64,000 nucleotides of DNA from CAZMVY01 sp964653435 (lineage in GTDB: Bacteria; Planctomycetota; Phycisphaerae; UBA1845; PWPN01): NCBI GenBank assembly GCA_964653435.1, contig CAZZFA010000006.1:1-64000 (forward strand). Direction: 5' to 3'. Of the stretch, positions 33,092 to 42,583 are shown piece after piece; the stretch's first letter is position 1; every line of letters starts with the position of its first letter. Both the position numbers and the translations under genes were made by a program. The notes beneath the pieces were generated by a model that searched no databases, had not been told where the DNA came from, and was given only the letters and a program-made list of their open reading frames with translations.

Positions 33092-34279
33092 TCATCGCCC
33101 TCCGGCTGTCGCGCTTCCGGCGGAGTCCAGCGAGAGGGCCGTGTGTTCGAATATCGGCTCCGCAGGCCCCGGGCGGGTCGTCACCGCAGATATTACCGGT
33201 CGTACCGACCAGATCGTCTCTTTGCCCCCGCGTGTGCTGGTGAAGTATGTGCGCCCGTCCTTTGCCCAGAACGGGCTGTAGTTGGCGCCCTGCCCTTCGG
33301 TAAGGCGGACCGGTTCCGCGCCGTTAACGCTCACGACCCACAGATCGCTTGTGGCGCTCGGTGAACCGCTGGCCTGATCGCTAACCGAGCAGAATGCGAT
33401 CCACTGCCCGTCCGGCGAGAATGTCGGCAGAATCTGCGCCTCCGTGGCGCTGGCCGAGACCTCCGTGGGGAACTGCGGTTCGCCGCCCACGAGCCGCAGC
33501 GTCCAGATGCTGAACCAGCGCTGGCCGCGCTGGCGCGCCCGCTGATAGACGATGAGGTCTTCCGTGGGCGACCATCGCGGATACAGTCCGTACCCGATGA
33601 GCTTTCGGAGCCCCGGCTGCCGCAGGTCGAGCAACCACAATTCCCATTGGCGGGATGCCGGGTTCAGGCTGCAATAGGCGATTCGTCGGCCGTCCGGCGC
33701 CCAGGTCGGATGGATTTCGTGGGCGGGTTCCCGCGTCAGTTGCGTTGCCTCCGATCCGTCGATACCGACGACCCAGATGTCGAAATTGCCCGCGCGGTCG
33801 CTGGCGAATGCGATCCGCTTGCCATCGGGTGAGAACTCCGGCTGAATGTCGGATGCGGGGTCGGACGTGATCTGCGTAATGGCGGCCCCGCCAGCGCTCT
33901 TGAGATAGATATCCGGTTTCCTGGCGTGCCGGGTTGAGGCGAACGCAAGCCACCTGCCGCTGGGATCCACCGCGGGATCGAAGTCTGCGCCTTCCGGGCA
34001 ATCCGTATGCTGAAGGAGCGAGTGAACCGGACGCGCCTCGAATGGGATGGTCTCGCTGTCGGGAAACTCGCCGAAGAGGCTGACGGACCTTTGCCGATCG
34101 CCAGTGATCGGCCGGATCAGGCTTTCCGGCGAGGTCTCGACGCCATCGGCCGTAACGTTCGCAAACTCCGTGCCGCGGGTTGGGCCATCGGATTGGCAGC
34201 TCCAAAGGCACGGCAATGTCGGCAGAAGACCCGCCAAGAGGACACGAACCATACGGTAGGGGTGACGAGAAACCGTCAT
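33092..34279 (-). CDS. Lipoprotein with TolB-like beta-propeller (PD40 repeats)
   Basis: 395 residues from ATG 34279. The signal region VLLAGLLPTLPCLWSC is followed by QSDG, so lipid attachment at Cys about 28 is likely. At least four PD40-type repeats follow: DPSGRWLAFASTR, SPDGKRIAFASDR with FDIWVVGIDG, APDGRRIAYCSLN and SPDGQWIAFCSVS. This is the blade consensus of TolB and WD40-like propellers. TolB itself has an N-terminal domain absent here. It probably sits in the periplasm attached to a membrane and binds a partner. It lies 180 nt upstream of the other lipoprotein gene on the same strand, but the link is not proven. Confidence 0.8.
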   Translation of the reverse strand: MTVSRHPYRMVRVLLAGLLPTLPCLWSCQSDGPTRGTEFANVTADGVETSPESLIRPITGDRQRSVSLFGEFPDSETIPFEARPVHSLLQHTDCPEGADFDPAVDPSGRWLAFASTRHARKPDIYLKSAGGAAITQITSDPASDIQPEFSPDGKRIAFASDRAGNFDIWVVGIDGSEATQLTREPAHEIHPTWAPDGRRIAYCSLNPASRQWELWLLDLRQPGLRKLIGYGLYPRWSPTEDLIVYQRARQRGQRWFSIWTLRLVGGEPQFPTEVSASATEAQILPTFSPDGQWIAFCSVSDQASGSPSATSDLWVVSVNGAEPVRLTEGQGANYSPFWAKDGRTYFTSTRGGKETIWSVRPVISAVTTRPGPAEPIFEHTALSLDSAGSATAGGR

Positions 34280-34506
34280 TGTCAACAGCTCTCCGCACTC
34301 GGCGGGTATTCAGGAGTTATCGGCACCTGAGCCAATAGAGTAGAGCAATTACGCGGCTTGGAAGGCGAATCGGCTCGTCTGATAAAAACGGCCGTCTTGC
34401 CCATTTTCCCAACCTTGGGACCGTCCTCGTCCCCCGATGTTGTGGTACGCGAGCGCGCACCTGGAACCCCCGGGGGCGGTGCATGCCTGTTCAGCGTCGC
34501 CCTTGG

Positions 34507-35634
34507 TTACGGGGTCGCCGCCGTCTTGACCGCACCAAGGAACCGTTGCAGGGCCACGCCGTGGGCCAGGCTGGGGTTGCCCGGCTCGTTTCGGGCGATG
34601 GCGCAGAGGAAGTTGTGCAGGCACGCCACATGAGCCCGGAGCCAGCCGGGCGTGGCACGTGCTCCGGGGAACCCGGCCGGCGCGGGGTAGCGATTCACGG
34701 TGGCGATACGCTTCCAGCCGGCCTCGCCCCCGATGGGGCTGTCGGGGGCGGCGCGGTCATAGAAATCGAGCCAGTTGGCGTCCATAAGGTTGAATCGCAG
34801 GGCGCCGCGCTCGCCGTGGATCTCAAACCGAAGCTCGTCCTCCATGCCCGTGGCGATCTTGCTGGCCTCGATGACGCCGGGGGCGCCGTCGCGGGTCCGG
34901 ACGATTGCCATGGCGAAGTCCTCGGCGACGTCCGGGATGAGGCGAGCGGGTTCTCCGAGGTACGGTCGCCGTGGTGACCAGACGCGTTGAACCGCGTGGA
35001 CCACTTCGAGCGGCCCGAGCAGGTGCCACAGGAGATCCGCCGCGTGCGAGAGCAGATCCGTGATGACGCCGCCGCCCTTGCTGAGGTCCGCCTTCCAGTT
35101 CAGGGGTCTGGTGCGATCGACGCTGCCGGAATGAAGGAAGGCCGCACGGAAGTGCGTGACCGCGCCGATCCGGCCTTCGTCGATGAGTTGTCTGGCGCGC
35201 AGCGTTGCGGGGATGAATCGGTTCTGGAGCGTCATCTGGCCGGTGCCGCGATAGTCAACCAGGGCTGCGGCAACCTGTTCGGCCTCGTCCACCGTGGCGG
35301 TGAGCGGTTTATCACAGTAGATATGCTTGCCGGCGCGGATGGCGGCGAGCAGCGCGGGCAGGTGCAGGTGGTTCGGCGTACAGATGTGGACGATGTCCAC
35401 GTCATCGCGGCTGATGAGCGAGAGCTGATCCGTGGCGGCGACGTCGAAACCGAACTGTGCCCGCGCGCGGTCGGCGGTCTCCCGGCGGCTGGTTGCGACG
35501 GCCACAAGGCGTGTTCGCAGCGGCGGCGGGTCGTAGAAGAAGGGCAGGTTCGCGTGCGCGTAGGCGTGTACGCGTCCGATGAATCCGAAGCCCAGTATTG
35601 CGACACCCAGCGGGCGGTCGTTGTCGGGAGCCAT
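34507..35634 (-). CDS. Gfo/Idh/MocA family oxidoreductase
   Basis: 375 residues from ATG 35634. The N-terminal Rossmann domain begins VAILGFGFIGRVHAYAH (G-x-G-x-x-G), with VDIVHICTPNHLHLPALL and the EKP-like motif CDKPLT. The C-terminal alpha/beta domain contains KGGGVITDLLSHAADLLWHLLG, whose Asp/His pattern 'GGG...D...H..D' is the family's catalytic region. These enzymes oxidise or reduce sugars and inositols with NAD(P), and planctomycetes carry many copies. No signal peptide, so cytoplasmic. The specific substrate is not predictable. The open frame extends to 36015, but the extra residues are Pro/Arg-rich and non-homologous. Confidence 0.9.
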   Translation of the reverse strand: MAPDNDRPLGVAILGFGFIGRVHAYAHANLPFFYDPPPLRTRLVAVATSRRETADRARAQFGFDVAATDQLSLISRDDVDIVHICTPNHLHLPALLAAIRAGKHIYCDKPLTATVDEAEQVAAALVDYRGTGQMTLQNRFIPATLRARQLIDEGRIGAVTHFRAAFLHSGSVDRTRPLNWKADLSKGGGVITDLLSHAADLLWHLLGPLEVVHAVQRVWSPRRPYLGEPARLIPDVAEDFAMAIVRTRDGAPGVIEASKIATGMEDELRFEIHGERGALRFNLMDANWLDFYDRAAPDSPIGGEAGWKRIATVNRYPAPAGFPGARATPGWLRAHVACLHNFLCAIARNEPGNPSLAHGVALQRFLGAVKTAATP

Positions 35635-36030
35635 CGCGGATTCCGGGTCTCTTCCCTCGGTCGCAGCGTCGGCGCGTCGGATTCTATTATCGGTACCCGG
35701 GGCGGATCGGCAAGCGAGGCGGCCGGCGTGGCGGCCGATACGCTCCGTTTTCGGCGCGGGCGCTGCGGGCGGGGGGCTGGGAGATGCGCGCCGGACGGCC
35801 GGGGATGCCGTTGTCGGGCGCGCGCGATGGGCGGGCCGCCCCCCTTCATGGCGGTCCGCCCGGAATCCGATGATGCCCCTGTCTTGTCGGGGCGTTAGCG
35901 TTTTGCGGCGCCTCGGGGTCGGAAGTGGCGCACCCCGGTGACCGCCACTCCCACCCCATTGTGAGGCCGCCTTGCCTTCGTCGGCGGTCGGCCCGGTGGC
36001 CGCACGCCGCCCCACCGAAAAGACCGGTGC
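35635..36030. other. Intergenic region
   Basis: 396 bases between two minus-strand genes. It holds a strong GC hairpin at 35829-35861 (listed separately). No gene is recognised, and the long frames are shadows. Confidence 0.4.
35829..35861. terminator. Strong GC hairpin, possible terminator
   Basis: GGGCGGGCCGCC pairs with GGCGGTCCGCCC (12 bp with one G:U) around a 9-base loop. It lies about 170 bases past the stop of the 141-aa gene. No U-run is present, so its role is uncertain. Confidence 0.35.
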
Positions 36031-36456
36031 TTACGCGTACTCGGCCACGGGCTCCGCGGCCGTTGTCTCCAGTGCCTCCGCGAAACGATCCAGCGCCGAC
36101 TGGAACTGCCGTTGAGCCCAGGTGGCGTTGATGCTCTGGATGGGTACGCATTCGCTGCGCGGCTTGAGCTCGTTGTTCCCGGCGATGAAGATTTCGTCGG
36201 ACGCCTCCACCTCCACCGGGCCGTGAAGGCGGAAAGTTACCAGGACGTACACGTCTTCGCCCAGAGCAAACTTGAAGGAGCGGACGACGCCGTCGGTGCG
36301 GGGCGTGGAGACCGAAAAGCCGTTCGTGTTCAGGAACGTCTCCAACTGCTGGAATGCCGGAAGGATGTCTTCTTCGACGGTGCGCTCGAAGGTTCGCGCC
36401 CAGGACTGCCGAAGTTCCGCGAGTCGTTTTGCGAAGGACTGTTGCCAGTCACTCAT
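36031..36456 (-). CDS. Conserved-looking cytoplasmic protein, unknown function
   Basis: 141 residues from ATG 36456. It opens with a helical segment (SFAKRLAELRQSWARTFERTV), continues with LETFLNTNGFSVSTP, then beta-rich strands (SFKFALGEDVYVLVTFRLHG; VEVEASDEIFIAG), and ends in a helix (WAQRQFQSALDRFAEALE). The alternation looks like a single alpha+beta domain. I do not recognise a family. The frame stays open to 36831, but that extension is Arg/Pro-rich without structure. No neighbour gives a hint: it is 396 nt upstream of the oxidoreductase. Confidence 0.6.
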   Translation of the reverse strand: MSDWQQSFAKRLAELRQSWARTFERTVEEDILPAFQQLETFLNTNGFSVSTPRTDGVVRSFKFALGEDVYVLVTFRLHGPVEVEASDEIFIAGNNELKPRSECVPIQSINATWAQRQFQSALDRFAEALETTAAEPVAEYA

Positions 36457-36871
36457 GAGATTTGCCCCAGGTCCGATTCCGCCTCGCCGCTGTCGTCGGC
36501 GACGTTCGGCGGGCATACCAGATATCGACTTGCGGCCGGTTGCCTTTAGCACGGGCTGCGTGTGATGCAAGAAAACCGCGGTCCCTTTGGGCGCTGGATT
36601 ATTCGATGCGGACGAGGCCCATAAAAGCGGGAATCCGGCGTGTGGCAGCGCGCGCCGCCGGCGTGCAAGGGGGCGGGCGTCCCGCGCGCCACGAAGCGGG
36701 TACGATGCGCGGCTTCCAGAAGGTACAACGTTTTCGGTGTATCGGGTGGAAGGTCTGAGGCGGCGCGGCGCCGGATGATCCCATTGGCGCATCGCTTCGG
36801 TTCGCGCGTGCGGCGGACGCACGGCGGGCATCGTGGGGCCGCGGTCCGGTATGCCGCAGCCGGCGACGTCC
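36457..36871. other. Intergenic region
   Basis: 415 bases between the 141-aa gene and the branching-enzyme gene, both on the minus strand. Nothing recognisable apart from a rather lower-G+C stretch at about 36560-36630, which may hold the promoter of the 141-aa gene. Confidence 0.3.
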
Positions 36872-38953
36872 TTACGGCGGGGTGATGGGGGCCAGCACCT
36901 GTGCGGTCCGCGACGGGAGGTAGACCTGCGTGCTCTGTTCGCGGTTGTGCAGGGGTACCCTCTGGCAGGGGTACACCTGGCCGGTCTGGACGATGCCGTG
37001 ACCGCCGAACCAGAGGTCGTCCGTGTTGAGGATGATCCGGTAGTCGGTCGGCTCGGGGATGCCGATGCGGTAATCGGGGTACGAGGTCTGCGGGTGGAAG
37101 TTGAAGAGGAAGACCAGCGGACCGCGACGGCAGATGAGCAGTTTCTGGTCCTCGTGGATGTGGATCGGCTCGATCAGCGGCTGCGCGAGCAGGTTATATT
37201 TCTCGTCGAGCGTCTGCAGCTCGCGATCGAACGCGGCCAGGTCGCGATAGCGGAGCAGCGGATCGTCCACGAGGTGCCACTGCCGTTTGGCGTACTTGCA
37301 GGAGAAGTTGTTCCCCTCGCGCGGGAAGTCGATCCACTCCGGGTGGCCGAATTCGTTGCCCATGAAGTTGAGGTACGCCTCGCCGCCGAGGGCGAACGTG
37401 ATCAGGCGGATCATCTTGTGCAGGGCCATGCCGCGTTCGATGATCATGTTGCCGATCGTCACCTTGCTCATGAGCCAGTACATGTCGGCGTCCATCAGGC
37501 GGAACGCGATCGTCTTGTCGCCGACCAGCGCCTGGTCGTGGCTCTCGGCATAGGCGATGTGCTTCTCGCCGACCCGCCGGTTCGTGAGCGTGTAGTAGAG
37601 CTCGCCCATGCTCCACTGCTCGTCGCGCTGGTCCTTCAGGAGCTTGATCCAGTAGTCGGGGATGCCCATCGCCAGCCGGTAGTCGAAGCCCAGGCCGCCT
37701 TCCTCCAGCGGGCGCGCCGTCCCCACCATGCCGGAAACGTCCTCCGCGATCGTGATCGCGCGGGGATTGACCGTGTGGGCGACCCGGTTGGCCAGTTGGA
37801 GATATGTAATGGCGTCTTCGTCCAGGTTGTGACGCAGGTAGTCGTCGTAGGAGGTGAAGTTTCTGCCCAGTCCGTGATCCAGGTACATCATGCTGGTCAC
37901 GCCGTCGAAGCGGAACCCGTCGAAGTGGTACTCCTCCAGCCAGAAGCGGACGTTACTGAGAAGAAACCGCAGGACCTCCGTCTTGCCGTAGTCGAAGAGG
38001 AGCGAGTCCCAGGCGGGGTGCTGGCCCCGCGCCCCGGCGTGGAAGTACTGATACTCGGTGCCGTCGAATCGGTTCAGGCCCTCGAGGATGTTCTTGACGG
38101 CGTGGCTGTGCACCAGATCGAGCAGGACGAGCAGGCCTCTGCCGTGGGCTGAGTCGATGAGGTACTTCAGGTCCTCCGGCGTGCCGAATCGGGAGGAGGG
38201 AGCGAAGTAGTTGCTCACGTGGTAGCCGAACGAGCCGTAGTACGGGTGCTCCTGGATCGCCATGAGCTGGACGGCGTTGTAGCCGGCCGTGACGATCCGC
38301 GGGAGAACCTGCTCCACGAACTCGCGATACGTACCGATCCGCTCTTCCTCCGTGGCCATGCCGACGTGCGCTTCGTAGATCCGCAGGTTGCCCCGGATCG
38401 TGGGAACCGGGTGCTGCCACCGATAGGGTTCCGGCGGATGCCAGTACTGCCCGGAGAAGTTGTTACTCCAGCCCTCGTTCACGACGCGGCGGATCCAGGC
38501 GGGGATGCGGTCCATCGGGCCGATCGCGCTGAGGACGTGTACCTTGACCTTGCCGCCGTGGACGAACCGGTCGGCGTACGACTCGTCCGGCAGGAAGATA
38601 CTCCAGACCCCGCGTTCATCCCGTGTAAGCGGGTGGCTGCGGCGGTCCCAGTTGTTGAAATCGCCGATCAGGAACAGCGCTTCCGCCGCGGGCGCCCACT
38701 CCCGATACCACACCCCGGGCCGGCCCTCGTGCTCGCCCCGGTTGAAGCCGAAGTACTCGTAGCTGCGGGTGAAGGCGTCCAGCGAGCCGGCCTCGCGGCA
38801 GATTCGCTCAAGGGCGTCCTGGTAACGCTTGTACCGGTGACGCAGCGCGTCGGCGTAGGGTTCCAGCCACGGATCGAGGTCGATCAGCCCCGTGCCGTCC
38901 GTTCGCGGTTTCTTCTGCGACACGAGCGTCGGTGTATCCTCTGTTCGGGTCAT
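36872..38953 (-). CDS. 1,4-alpha-glucan branching enzyme, eukaryote-type (GH13_8-like)
   Basis: 693 residues from ATG 38953. An N-terminal helical stretch precedes a CBM48-like domain (WYREWAPAAEALFLIGDFNNW). The (beta/alpha)8 barrel follows with LLVLLDLVHSHA, GFRFDGVTSMMY (nucleophile Asp), TIAEDVSG (acid Glu) and YAESHDQAL (third Asp). The strings EYQYFHAGARG and NEFGHPEW are more like the yeast, plant and human branching enzymes and some bacterial relatives (GH13_8) than the E. coli GlgB type (GH13_9). It makes alpha-1,6 branches in glycogen. No glycogen synthase or ADP-glucose genes are in the window. A start at 38992 (14 extra residues) is possible. Confidence 0.92.
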   Translation of the reverse strand: MTRTEDTPTLVSQKKPRTDGTGLIDLDPWLEPYADALRHRYKRYQDALERICREAGSLDAFTRSYEYFGFNRGEHEGRPGVWYREWAPAAEALFLIGDFNNWDRRSHPLTRDERGVWSIFLPDESYADRFVHGGKVKVHVLSAIGPMDRIPAWIRRVVNEGWSNNFSGQYWHPPEPYRWQHPVPTIRGNLRIYEAHVGMATEEERIGTYREFVEQVLPRIVTAGYNAVQLMAIQEHPYYGSFGYHVSNYFAPSSRFGTPEDLKYLIDSAHGRGLLVLLDLVHSHAVKNILEGLNRFDGTEYQYFHAGARGQHPAWDSLLFDYGKTEVLRFLLSNVRFWLEEYHFDGFRFDGVTSMMYLDHGLGRNFTSYDDYLRHNLDEDAITYLQLANRVAHTVNPRAITIAEDVSGMVGTARPLEEGGLGFDYRLAMGIPDYWIKLLKDQRDEQWSMGELYYTLTNRRVGEKHIAYAESHDQALVGDKTIAFRLMDADMYWLMSKVTIGNMIIERGMALHKMIRLITFALGGEAYLNFMGNEFGHPEWIDFPREGNNFSCKYAKRQWHLVDDPLLRYRDLAAFDRELQTLDEKYNLLAQPLIEPIHIHEDQKLLICRRGPLVFLFNFHPQTSYPDYRIGIPEPTDYRIILNTDDLWFGGHGIVQTGQVYPCQRVPLHNREQSTQVYLPSRTAQVLAPITPP

Positions 38954-39181
38954 CGCGCGTCCTATCGTATGCGAAGGGAACGGCCGCGACAAAACCCGCC
39001 CGGGGCGTTTTCGGTGTGCGGCGGGCGTGGGCCGGCGACGGGAAGCCCCGCCGTGCGCCGCGGCGTTCTCCGCCAGGCGGCGCCGTTCGCTTGACGGCTC
39101 GCGCGAACGCCGATAGCGTGAGCGCGTGGCAGGTCAAGCAAGCGGAATCGGCCGTTACTGAGGCAATCGGAGGGCGTCCCC

Positions 39182-40447
39182 TTGAATCCTCTGCGAAACC
39201 CGTTATGGCTCGTCCCGTGCATGTTGCTGGTCGTTCCGGCCGCGCGCGGTGCCGACTTCGCCATTCGCGACGGCGACACCGTGGCCTTTCTGGGCGACAG
39301 CATCACGGCCGCGGGACAGTACGGCAGGGTCATCGAGAACTACACGCTCCTGCGTTTTCCCCGGCGCAAGGTGCGGTTTGTCAACGCGGGCAAGGGCGGC
39401 GACACGGCGACCACCTCGCTGGCACGGCTCGACCGCGATGTCTTCGAGCGGGGCGCCACGCTGGTGACGGTGGCGTTCGGCGTCAACGACATCGGCTGGG
39501 GCGCCAGGGCCGACGCCGAACACAAGCAGAAGTATCTCGACAGCATCCGCCGGATCATCGAGCGGTGCAAGGAGCACCACGTGCGGGTCTACATCTGCTC
39601 GGCGGCCATAACGGCGGAGGATCCCGATACGGCGGAGAACGGCTTTCTCCAGAAGATGTGCGACGAGGGCATGGCGCTGTCGCGCTCGCTCGGCGAGGGG
39701 GCGATCGACGTGCAGCGGACCATGCGGACAATACAGCGGAAGGTCTGGGAGGCGAACCGCAACGCCAGGGACGAGAAGGAGAAGCAGACCCTCCACGCCG
39801 GCGACGGAATCCACCTGAACGAGTACGGGCAGATTGCGATGGCGTTCGCGATTCTCAAGGGTCTCGGTGCCCCGGCAGAGGTATCCTCGGCGGCGATCGA
39901 CGCCCGCGGGCCGGTCGTGATCGAGGCGAAGGGCTGCACGGTCGATCGGCTCGCCGGCAGAGAGGACGGCGTCGAGTTCGTGCGGCTCGACGAGGGGCTT
40001 CCGCTGAACCTGGGGCTGATCGGCCTGCTGGCGTACCGGTGGGTGCCGATCCCGGACGAGCTGAACCGATACATGCTGACGGTGAAGAACCTCCGGGCCG
40101 GCCGCTATGCAATCGAGGCGGACGGCCGATCGCTCGGAGTCTTCACCGGCGAGCAACTGGCCGCCGGCGTCAACATCGCGTCGGCCACGCCGGATGCGTG
40201 GGAGCCGGGCGGGCCGTGGGATTCGCAGGCGGCGGTCCTGCGGAACTTCACCGATGCCCGGAACCAACTGATGCTGTCTCGCTGGCTGTCGGGGTTCTAC
40301 CTCACGCAAAGCCCGAATCTCGAAACCATCCGTAAGCAGGCGGATGAGATCAACCGGTCGATCGAGGCCCTGCAGCGGACGACGGCGCAGCCGACGCCGT
40401 ATCACTTCGTCATCAAATCGGCCCCCGCGGAGCCGCCGAAGCCGTAG
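39182..40447 (+). CDS. Exported SGNH/GDSL-type hydrolase
   Basis: 421 residues from TTG 39182, supported by GGAGG eight bases upstream. A signal peptide is clear (WLVPCMLLVVPAARGAD). SGNH blocks: block I VAFLGDSITAAG with Ser40, a Gly in GKGGDTATT, block III Asn in TVAFGVNDIGWG, and block V DGIHLNEYG with the catalytic Asp-x-x-His. A second domain of about 180 residues follows (VVIEAKGCTVDRLAG to the C terminus), with a beta-rich then helical character. It is an esterase or carbohydrate deacetylase by family, acting outside the cytoplasm. Divergent from the branching enzyme, which lies 228 nt away. Confidence 0.82.
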   Translation: MNPLRNPLWLVPCMLLVVPAARGADFAIRDGDTVAFLGDSITAAGQYGRVIENYTLLRFPRRKVRFVNAGKGGDTATTSLARLDRDVFERGATLVTVAFGVNDIGWGARADAEHKQKYLDSIRRIIERCKEHHVRVYICSAAITAEDPDTAENGFLQKMCDEGMALSRSLGEGAIDVQRTMRTIQRKVWEANRNARDEKEKQTLHAGDGIHLNEYGQIAMAFAILKGLGAPAEVSSAAIDARGPVVIEAKGCTVDRLAGREDGVEFVRLDEGLPLNLGLIGLLAYRWVPIPDELNRYMLTVKNLRAGRYAIEADGRSLGVFTGEQLAAGVNIASATPDAWEPGGPWDSQAAVLRNFTDARNQLMLSRWLSGFYLTQSPNLETIRKQADEINRSIEALQRTTAQPTPYHFVIKSAPAEPPKP

Positions 40448-40630
40448 CGCCGTTTTCGGCCGGACGGTTTCGCCTCCGGTGCGCCGTCGGGCCGTGGTTC
40501 GGTGGCCCTTCGGGGCTTGAAGCGGCGAGATCCTGCGCAGGGTCGGGAACGGACAAGGCTTTCTGACGGCAAACGGCGGCGGCCGTGGCCGGTCGCCCGT
40601 GTCCTCGCGATGCGTGACAAAGCGGGGTCG

Positions 40631-40653
40631 GCCGCCGTCCATTGGATGGCGGC
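40631..40653. terminator. Hairpin between convergent SGNH and clpX genes
   Basis: GCCGCCGTCC and GGATGGCGGC can form a 10-bp stem with one G:U around a 3-base loop, between two convergent genes. No U-run, so termination is only suggested. Confidence 0.3.
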
Positions 40654-40716
40654 GGACCGGTCGCACACGACGCGCGGCGCCCCGTGGGCGGCGTCCGCGA
40701 ACACCGGGATATTCGA

Positions 40717-42027
<1,311 letters not shown>

Positions 42028-42119
42028 GTGCCTTCCTGAGTCAATCCGCCCGCTGCCGGCGCCGCCGGGCTGTCCGCCCGTCACGTAGCCGTAATATCGT
42101 CAGCAATACCGATCGATCT

Positions 42120-42446
42120 TCACCTCAAAATCCCCCCCGATCGGCCCTGTTCAGAGGTGTCCGCCGGGCCGGGCCGCCCCCGCGGATCGTCCGAACCGGC
42201 GTGCAGGCCGGCGATCATTGCCGCCCGCACTTTCTGGAACTCCTCCTCCGTCATACGCCCGGTGTCGCGAAGCTCTCGAAGATCGGCAAGCGTCCAGGCG
42301 TCGCCGGCGGACTGCGAATCAGACAGCCGCCAGCGACGGCGATAATACCAGATGCCCGCTCCCAGCACAACGATCAGCGCCCACAGCGCCGCCAAGCCCA
42401 CGAAGAGGTTCGTGTACTTGTCGGCCATCGCAAGGGCGTCATGCAT
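42120..42446 (-). CDS. Small membrane protein with SHOCT-like C-terminal domain
   Basis: 108 residues. One N-terminal transmembrane helix (LFVGLAALWALIVVLGAGIWYY) precedes a short helical domain with WTLADLRELRDTGRMTEEEFQKVRAAMIAG. That motif, 'L..L..L...G.it.eEF...K..', is a SHOCT domain. Such proteins are usually inner-membrane accessories of unknown role. The C-terminal tail is charged. Start codons at 42446 and 42428 are both plausible. It is 93 nt upstream of clpX on the same strand. Confidence 0.75.
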   Translation of the reverse strand: MHDALAMADKYTNLFVGLAALWALIVVLGAGIWYYRRRWRLSDSQSAGDAWTLADLRELRDTGRMTEEEFQKVRAAMIAGLHAGSDDPRGRPGPADTSEQGRSGGILR

Positions 42447-42583
42447 GACGGCGGACTCGGGCGGCTGATCGAGTTCAGTACTCTCACCAGAGAATCATAG
42501 ACGATCGACGCCGCCGGTTCAACGGCCCCGGACTCGCGACGACCGAAACAGTCTCGCTTCATTCACGCGGAGGGAAGGGGGCA

